Below are positions 59,554-64,000 of a stretch of 64,000 nt of DNA, in pieces. The position numbers and the translations under genes were made by a program. The first letter of the stretch is position 1, and every line of letters starts with the position of its first letter. The notes below the pieces were generated by a model, which saw nothing but the letters and a program-made list of their open reading frames with translations, did not search any database and was not told the origin of the DNA. Origin of the DNA: Dyella sp. OK004 (lineage in GTDB: Bacteria > Pseudomonadota > Gammaproteobacteria > Xanthomonadales > Rhodanobacteraceae); NCBI RefSeq assembly GCF_900114495.1, contig NZ_FOZI01000001.1, positions 639,469 through 703,468 of the forward strand, given 5' to 3'.

Positions 59554-61035
59554 TCACGCGGGAATCGCGTCCAGGCACTCGCCAAACAGCTGCATTGCCT
59601 CGCGCAATTCGGCGACCGACAGGCTGCAGTAGCCCAGTAGCAGACCTGGGCGAGCCGGCGGCACGAAATAGTGCGGCGCCATGGGATATAGCCCAAGCCC
59701 CCGATCGTGCGCGTGCGCAATCAGCGCCTCGGCACGATCGTGGTCGTAACCGTTCAACCAGGCTACGACATGCATCCCAGCCGGCGAATGCACAATCCGC
59801 ACACGTTCGCCGGCATGGCGATGCAGTCCCGCAATCAGTGCCTCACGGCGCGCGTGCAGCTCCTTGCGAGCATGGCGAAGGTGCCGCTCGAACCCGCCGC
59901 TTTCCATAAAGTGCGCCAGCGCGGCCTGTTCTATACCGGGTGATGAAACGTCGCTGAGGTACTTGGCGGTAATGAAGTCCTCGCGCAGCGCCACCGGCAG
60001 CACCAGATAGCCCATGCGCAGCGCGCCAAACAGCGTCTTGGAAAAAGTCCCTGCATAGATCACGCGGTCACCTTCATCGAGCGAACGCAGCGGAGCCAGT
60101 GGATAAGCGTCGTAGCGGAACTCGCCGTCGTAATCGTCCTCCATGATCCAGCAGCGCTTGCTTGCGGCGTAACGCAGCAACTCAAGTCGGCGCGACAACG
60201 ACAGCACGGCACCGGTGGGGAACTGATGTGAGGGCGTTACGCAGATAAGTTTCGGCGCCGTATCCGGCAACTCGTCGCAAACCAGTCCGTTATCGTCGGA
60301 GCGCACCGGGCGCAGCTGAGCACCGTGCGCAGCCAGGATGTGATACGCGCCGAAGTAATGTGGTTCCTCCAGTACCGCCGTATCACCCTCATTGAGCAAC
60401 ACGCGCGCGCAAAGCGCGTAGGCCTGCTGAGTGCCGGTGACGATCAGAATGTCGTCTGGCTGAGCTTGCAGACCGCGTCGTCGCGCAAGGTATTCGCATA
60501 TCTGCTGGCGTAGCGCCAGCAAGCCCCATGAGCCGGTCACAGTCAGCGGCGAGTAGGCGGCCGCGCGAGCCAGCTCGCGCCCCCACGCGGCGTTCAAGGC
60601 CGGGTTGGTGAGTGGATCGCCGTAGCGCATGTCGTAGCGCAGACCAAAATGCATGCGCGCAATCCAGCGCTCGCGGAACTGTCGGGCCCGCTCTGCGTAA
60701 CGTGAGTCGGCTGTGTCGGTCGTGTTCGCGACCTGCCGCAACGACGGCGTGAGCTGCAGGCTGGTCACGTAGCTGCCTGAGCCAACACGGCCATTGATGA
60801 AGCCTTCCGCGCGCAGCTGCTCGTAGGCAGCCAGCACGGTAGTGCGCGACAGCCCCAGGTCGAGCGCGAAGTCACGCGTGGGCGGCAGACGCGAACCGGT
60901 AACCATGCGGCCGTCGAGGATGGCGGACTTGAGAGCGCGGATCAGCTGCGCGTAATGGGGACCGTGACCATCAAGTTCGAGGAACATGCCGGCGCACTCT
61001 GAGATCGGACGGTCGAAGAGGGATAAAGCACGCAT
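59554..61035 (-). CDS. MocR-type regulator (GntR helix-turn-helix + aminotransferase domain)
   Basis: A 493-residue protein with a GntR winged helix (about 20-95; 'PHYAQLIRALKSAILDGRMV', 'LPPTRDFALDLGLSRTTVLA', 'AYEQLRAEGFINGRVGSGSY') fused to a fold-type I PLP aminotransferase domain (about 130-490). The PLP lysine is in 'IYAGTFSKTLFGALRMGY'; 'CWIMEDDYDGEFRYD' and 'PSHQFPTGAVLS' are the other cofactor-site motifs. MocR proteins such as PdxR use PLP or an amino acid as effector. The ATG at 61035 was preferred to a TTG upstream. The 257-base gap 59297-59553 shows no convincing gene or operator. Confidence 0.9.
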   Translation of the reverse strand: MRALSLFDRPISECAGMFLELDGHGPHYAQLIRALKSAILDGRMVTGSRLPPTRDFALDLGLSRTTVLAAYEQLRAEGFINGRVGSGSYVTSLQLTPSLRQVANTTDTADSRYAERARQFRERWIARMHFGLRYDMRYGDPLTNPALNAAWGRELARAAAYSPLTVTGSWGLLALRQQICEYLARRRGLQAQPDDILIVTGTQQAYALCARVLLNEGDTAVLEEPHYFGAYHILAAHGAQLRPVRSDDNGLVCDELPDTAPKLICVTPSHQFPTGAVLSLSRRLELLRYAASKRCWIMEDDYDGEFRYDAYPLAPLRSLDEGDRVIYAGTFSKTLFGALRMGYLVLPVALREDFITAKYLSDVSSPGIEQAALAHFMESGGFERHLRHARKELHARREALIAGLHRHAGERVRIVHSPAGMHVVAWLNGYDHDRAEALIAHAHDRGLGLYPMAPHYFVPPARPGLLLGYCSLSVAELREAMQLFGECLDAIPA

Positions 61036-61094
61036 CACTCTCACGCCGGCCTGGATGCTCCGTCGAGCGGCGCAGACGCCGATCGTGTCCCGGC

Positions 61095-62045
61095 TCAACC
61101 AAAGGTGAAGGAGTACACGCGCAGGTCCGCCTGCGAGACGCGCAGGCGTAGCAGATGCTCACGGTCGTCGTGACTGTCGAACAGTGTGTAGAGGCGACTA
61201 CCCTGCACGATCACCGGCGGCTGCGGATTGCCGTCGACCGTCACGTCGAGCGGGATCGCACGATCCGCGCTGGCGACCATGTACAACTTCGCGGCCTTGA
61301 AGCGGAGCTGCAGCTCGACTTGCGCGCTGACTGCGCGGGCGTACTGGCGCGTGATTTCCCACTGGCCGGCCAGCGCGAATTTGTGCACCGCCAGCTGCGC
61401 GGGGACGCTGAAGCGGCGCGTGCCATCGCTACCACTTTCCACGCTACCGAAGCCCTCCTGGCCTGAACTGCCCAGGTGCAGCTCGGGCGTGTCACCGGGA
61501 CCAGGTTTGAAGACGTCCGCGGCATTGCCGGCCGGCAGCATATTTAAACCGAGCAGCAGCCGGATCGCGTTCTCCATCTTGTCGTAGCCGTCTTCGCCGT
61601 AGTGGTGGCCGATGAGCCGGCCATCCTGGTCGACCAGATATTCGGCCGGCCAATACTGGTTATGCCAAGCGTGCCAGGTAGCCAGGCGGCTATCCATCGC
61701 CACGGGATAAGTAACGCCTATCTGTCCGATCGCCGCTTGCACGTTGGCCGGGTCATGCTCGAAGTCGAACTCCGGCGAGTGCACGCCGATCACCACCAGG
61801 CCCTTGTCCTTGTAGGTCTCGTACAGATGCTCGACATGCGGCATGGCGCGGACGCAATTGATGCAGGAATACGCCCAGAAATCGATCAGCACTACCTTGC
61901 CGCGCAGGTCGGACATACTCAGCGGCGGCGAGTTGAACCAGTGATCGATGCCGGCGAACTCGGGGGCTTGCGTGAGCGCGGGCGCGCTTGCGCTGCTGGA
62001 CATGGCGCCGAGCAGTAGTCCGGCAAACAGCATCAGCTTTTTCAT
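61095..62045 (-). CDS. Secreted thioredoxin-fold protein with DipZ-like C-terminal domain
   Basis: A 316-residue protein with a signal peptide (about residues 1-22). Residues about 35-180 form a thioredoxin fold with redox motif Cys61-Ile-Asn-Cys64 in 'FWAYSCINCVRAMPHVEHLY'. The C-terminal 130 residues are beta-rich and resemble the carbohydrate-binding-module-like tail found after thioredoxin in DipZ. No CcdA-like membrane part is present, so only the soluble half is kept. It presumably reduces or isomerises disulfides outside the cytoplasm. It lies directly between an outer-membrane receptor and the MocR regulator. Confidence 0.85.
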   Translation of the reverse strand: MKKLMLFAGLLLGAMSSSASAPALTQAPEFAGIDHWFNSPPLSMSDLRGKVVLIDFWAYSCINCVRAMPHVEHLYETYKDKGLVVIGVHSPEFDFEHDPANVQAAIGQIGVTYPVAMDSRLATWHAWHNQYWPAEYLVDQDGRLIGHHYGEDGYDKMENAIRLLLGLNMLPAGNAADVFKPGPGDTPELHLGSSGQEGFGSVESGSDGTRRFSVPAQLAVHKFALAGQWEITRQYARAVSAQVELQLRFKAAKLYMVASADRAIPLDVTVDGNPQPPVIVQGSRLYTLFDSHDDREHLLRLRVSQADLRVYSFTFG

Positions 62046-62109
62046 CGCCATGACTCCGGCAGGAGGTGTGCCGATGCCCGGGACGGGCATCGGCACCTGT
62101 AGCGAAAAC

Positions 62110-64000
62110 TCAGTAGTCGTAGGTTATGCCCAGTTGCACATAGCGCGGCGCCTGCGTGGACAGCGGCAGATCGTAGGTCGGCCGCACTTTCGCCGAACTG
62201 CCGTAGCGTCCGTTGGTCTGCGTGATCTGCTGTTTGTCGAGCACGTTGTAGATCTGCAGTTGGAAGGCCAGTCGACGGCTCGCCCAGTCCGGACGGTATT
62301 CGGCACCGAGGCTGAGCAAGTAGGTCCATGCCTCACGCTTGTAGCCGGGCGATATCGGCACACCGCCGCAGAAATGATAGAAGGAGCCGTAGCCCAGACC
62401 GGGGTTGGTCTGGTCCGCGCCATAGAGACCTAGGCAGGTCTTGGGTGCGCCGGACAGAATCGCGACGTTGCCCGATACCAGCCACTCCGGTGCGACCTGA
62501 TAGTAACCATAGGCTTTGATCTGATGGCGACGGTCATTGGACAAAGCGCCATTGGCGTAGTCCATGACCTGGGTGTAGTCCCAGTCCACCGTCGCCGACA
62601 CGTCGGTCTGACCGATGTCCGAGCGCACCTGGCCCTCCGTGTTGCCGTAATTGCGCGAGAACAGGTAGTCGAGCTTGCCGTACCACTTGCCGTCGAACGG
62701 ATGCTCCAGATACAGCTCCAGCGCGTAGTACTTGCGCTTCAGTGAGGTGTTGAAGCCCATGTCCTTCTTCCAGTCCAGCGGCACCTGGTAGTAGCCGCCG
62801 GACAATTTCGGAATCTGGATGATCGGGTTGCTGCCAGGGTTGATCAAATAGCTGCCCTGGATGCCGTTGACCTTGTCGTAATCGTCCATGCCCAGCTCCG
62901 CCATCTTGGTGGCGATGCGGCCGGTGTCGCCCCAGTCGTCGATGGCGCGGCCGAGATCGCGGTACGTGGCTTTGGCACCGTACACCCAGGCGTCGCCGAG
63001 CTTCTTATCGAAGCCCAGGATGAACTCGTCCTGGTACTCGGACTTGATATTGGTGGCGGCGGCCGTCTTCGGATCGCGCGGCTGGCCGTACTCCAGATTG
63101 GCCGAGACTGGTTGCTCCAGGCCGCGGTAGGTGTCGATCGGCGTCAGACCGGTAGGGTAGCCGGTCCTCGGATCGATACCGGTGTACGTGTAGTACACAT
63201 TGGTAAATGTCGATGAGCCCGCTGAGCGCAGCGCCACCGAAGCAGGTACCGCCAGGTAGTAGCGACCGGCATTGCCGTACACCTTCAGACTGGAGTCGCC
63301 ATTGACGTCCCAGGTGAAACCCAGCCGGGGCGCCAGTTGCGAATGGGTGAGACGCAGGTAGGGTGTGCCGGCAGCGTTGTAGTTGGTGAACTCGTCGTTG
63401 CGCAGGCCGATTTTGACTAACCAACGATCGTTGATCTGCCAGGCGTCCTCGATGTACTGCGCCTGCTGCTTTACGCGCACCGAAGCGCTGTTGGCGAAGA
63501 TCTGCTTGGAGACGTAGTAGCCGGTCGAGCCCCCGGGATACTGGCTTGGTGGCCGCACCCATGGATAACCCTGCCAGCCGGGTCCATTCGCATCCGGGCC
63601 GCCGGTGATCCATGAGTTCGGGTCGCCGGACGCATACGCCCATCCGTAGCCGGGACCGGAGGTGAACTGGCCGTCGTGGATGTCGCGCACGTCCTGATTG
63701 TCGATACCGACAGTCAATGTGTGGTTGCTCAGCTTGTAACTCAGGTCCAGGCGTAGATTGGTGTTCTTGGTGATGTGCTTCGGATCGAACAACTGCGTCA
63801 GTGACTGCGCATTGCCGAAGGACTGGCCGCCAGTGAGGTCGGGGTTCTGCGATGTCTGGGTAATGATCGGGATCAGTGTCGGGTCATAGCCGGGCAGCTC
63901 GTTGTAGTGCGTGCCCTTCATCTTTCCGTAGAGCACGGAGAGGGTCAGGGCGTCGGTGATGTAGCTGGTGAATTTGCCCAGATACAGATCGGAACCGTCC
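62110..64000 (-). CDS. TonB-dependent receptor, Oar-like (5' part outside the window)
   Basis: A 630-codon C-terminal part of a TonB receptor; the reading frame is open through the right window edge, so signal peptide, plug and first strands are missing. The visible barrel has the alternating aromatic strands expected ('YIEDAWQINDRWLVKIGLRN', 'YRDLGRAIDDWGDTGRIAT', 'LEHPFDGKWYGKLDYLFSRN') and ends 'APRYVQLGITYDY', with terminal aromatic. It resembles the receptor at 22707-25712 in the segments 'YLEDNWQIT', 'LRNDEF/IRNDGF' and 'GNAGRYYL/GNLGRYFL'. It is upstream of the thioredoxin gene on the same strand. Confidence 0.88.
   Translation of the reverse strand, partial: DGSDLYLGKFTSYITDALTLSVLYGKMKGTHYNELPGYDPTLIPIITQTSQNPDLTGGQSFGNAQSLTQLFDPKHITKNTNLRLDLSYKLSNHTLTVGIDNQDVRDIHDGQFTSGPGYGWAYASGDPNSWITGGPDANGPGWQGYPWVRPPSQYPGGSTGYYVSKQIFANSASVRVKQQAQYIEDAWQINDRWLVKIGLRNDEFTNYNAAGTPYLRLTHSQLAPRLGFTWDVNGDSSLKVYGNAGRYYLAVPASVALRSAGSSTFTNVYYTYTGIDPRTGYPTGLTPIDTYRGLEQPVSANLEYGQPRDPKTAAATNIKSEYQDEFILGFDKKLGDAWVYGAKATYRDLGRAIDDWGDTGRIATKMAELGMDDYDKVNGIQGSYLINPGSNPIIQIPKLSGGYYQVPLDWKKDMGFNTSLKRKYYALELYLEHPFDGKWYGKLDYLFSRNYGNTEGQVRSDIGQTDVSATVDWDYTQVMDYANGALSNDRRHQIKAYGYYQVAPEWLVSGNVAILSGAPKTCLGLYGADQTNPGLGYGSFYHFCGGVPISPGYKREAWTYLLSLGAEYRPDWASRRLAFQLQIYNVLDKQQITQTNGRYGSSAKVRPTYDLPLSTQAPRYVQLGITYDY

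Noticed and set aside
59297-59640. Short frames in the gap between the DJ-1 and MocR genes
   Set aside because: No ribosome site, no family similarity, and partial overlap with the MocR 3' end.
1-64000. CRISPR array or prophage
   Set aside because: No regularly spaced direct repeats, cas genes, integrase or phage structural genes were seen.

Overview
The window looks like a chromosomal segment of a high-GC gammaproteobacterium of the Xanthomonadales, most likely Rhodanobacteraceae (Dyella/Luteibacter/Rhodanobacter group). Signs of this are a Clp-type CRP-family regulator, trpGDC and trpE as separate blocks, an XVIPCD-type type IV secretion effector with a VirD4 coupling protein, Oar-like TonB receptors, and dispersed hairpin repeats. 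The placement rests on protein-family recognition only; no search was run.

Layout. 1-3.4 kb: pepP (partial), ygfB, zapB-like, zapA, 6S RNA, fau, an EVE-domain gene and rpiA, the usual cell-division/6S neighbourhood. 3.4-5.1 kb: a small unknown gene, a chain of hairpins, tRNA-Gln and rplM-rpsI. 5.1-9.8 kb: an Fe-S protein, coq7, speD, clp and a MarR-GNAT fusion with its own palindrome. 9.9-13.2 kb: trpG-trpD-trpC and a HAD phosphatase. 13.3-33.2 kb: two divergent operons. Together they encode a nearly complete kit for taking up and degrading peptidoglycan stem peptides and D-amino acids: DUF819 transporter, NlpC/P60 peptidase, L-Ala-D/L-Glu epimerase, RpiR/MurR-type regulator, L,D-transpeptidase-like lipoprotein, dicarboxylate/amino-acid symporter and D-amino-acid-oxidase-like flavoprotein on the minus strand; transglutaminase-like protein, TonB receptor, diaminopimelate decarboxylase, membrane dipeptidase, VanX-like D-Ala-D-Ala dipeptidase, two penicillin-binding-type serine hydrolases, an alpha/beta hydrolase and DoxX on the plus strand. 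This block lies between trpGDC and trpE. 33.3-38.6 kb: unknown lipoprotein and membrane genes, trpE and dispersed repeats. 38.6-41.9 kb: a two-component system with a small secreted protein between the two genes. 42.0-46.8 kb: candidate small RNAs, rpe, djlA, a cytochrome c, purC, an SMR transporter, a DUF962 protein and a membrane protein. 46.8-48.8 kb: small unknowns and an ECF sigma/anti-sigma pair. 48.9-54.3 kb: an antibacterial type IV secretion module (virD4, two paralogous immunity-like lipoproteins, a lipase effector with a C-terminal XVIPCD-like signal, and a small acidic protein). 54.5-64 kb: an agarase-like glycoside hydrolase lipoprotein, an APC permease, a DJ-1/PfpI protein, a MocR regulator, a thioredoxin with a DipZ-like tail, and an Oar-like TonB receptor cut by the window end.

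The two most interesting systems are the murein-peptide catabolic island and the VirD4/effector/immunity module, which lies apart from any visible virB genes. Three families of dispersed intergenic repeats recur; one copy has a 69-base insertion in its hairpin loop. No insertion sequence, prophage or CRISPR array was seen.
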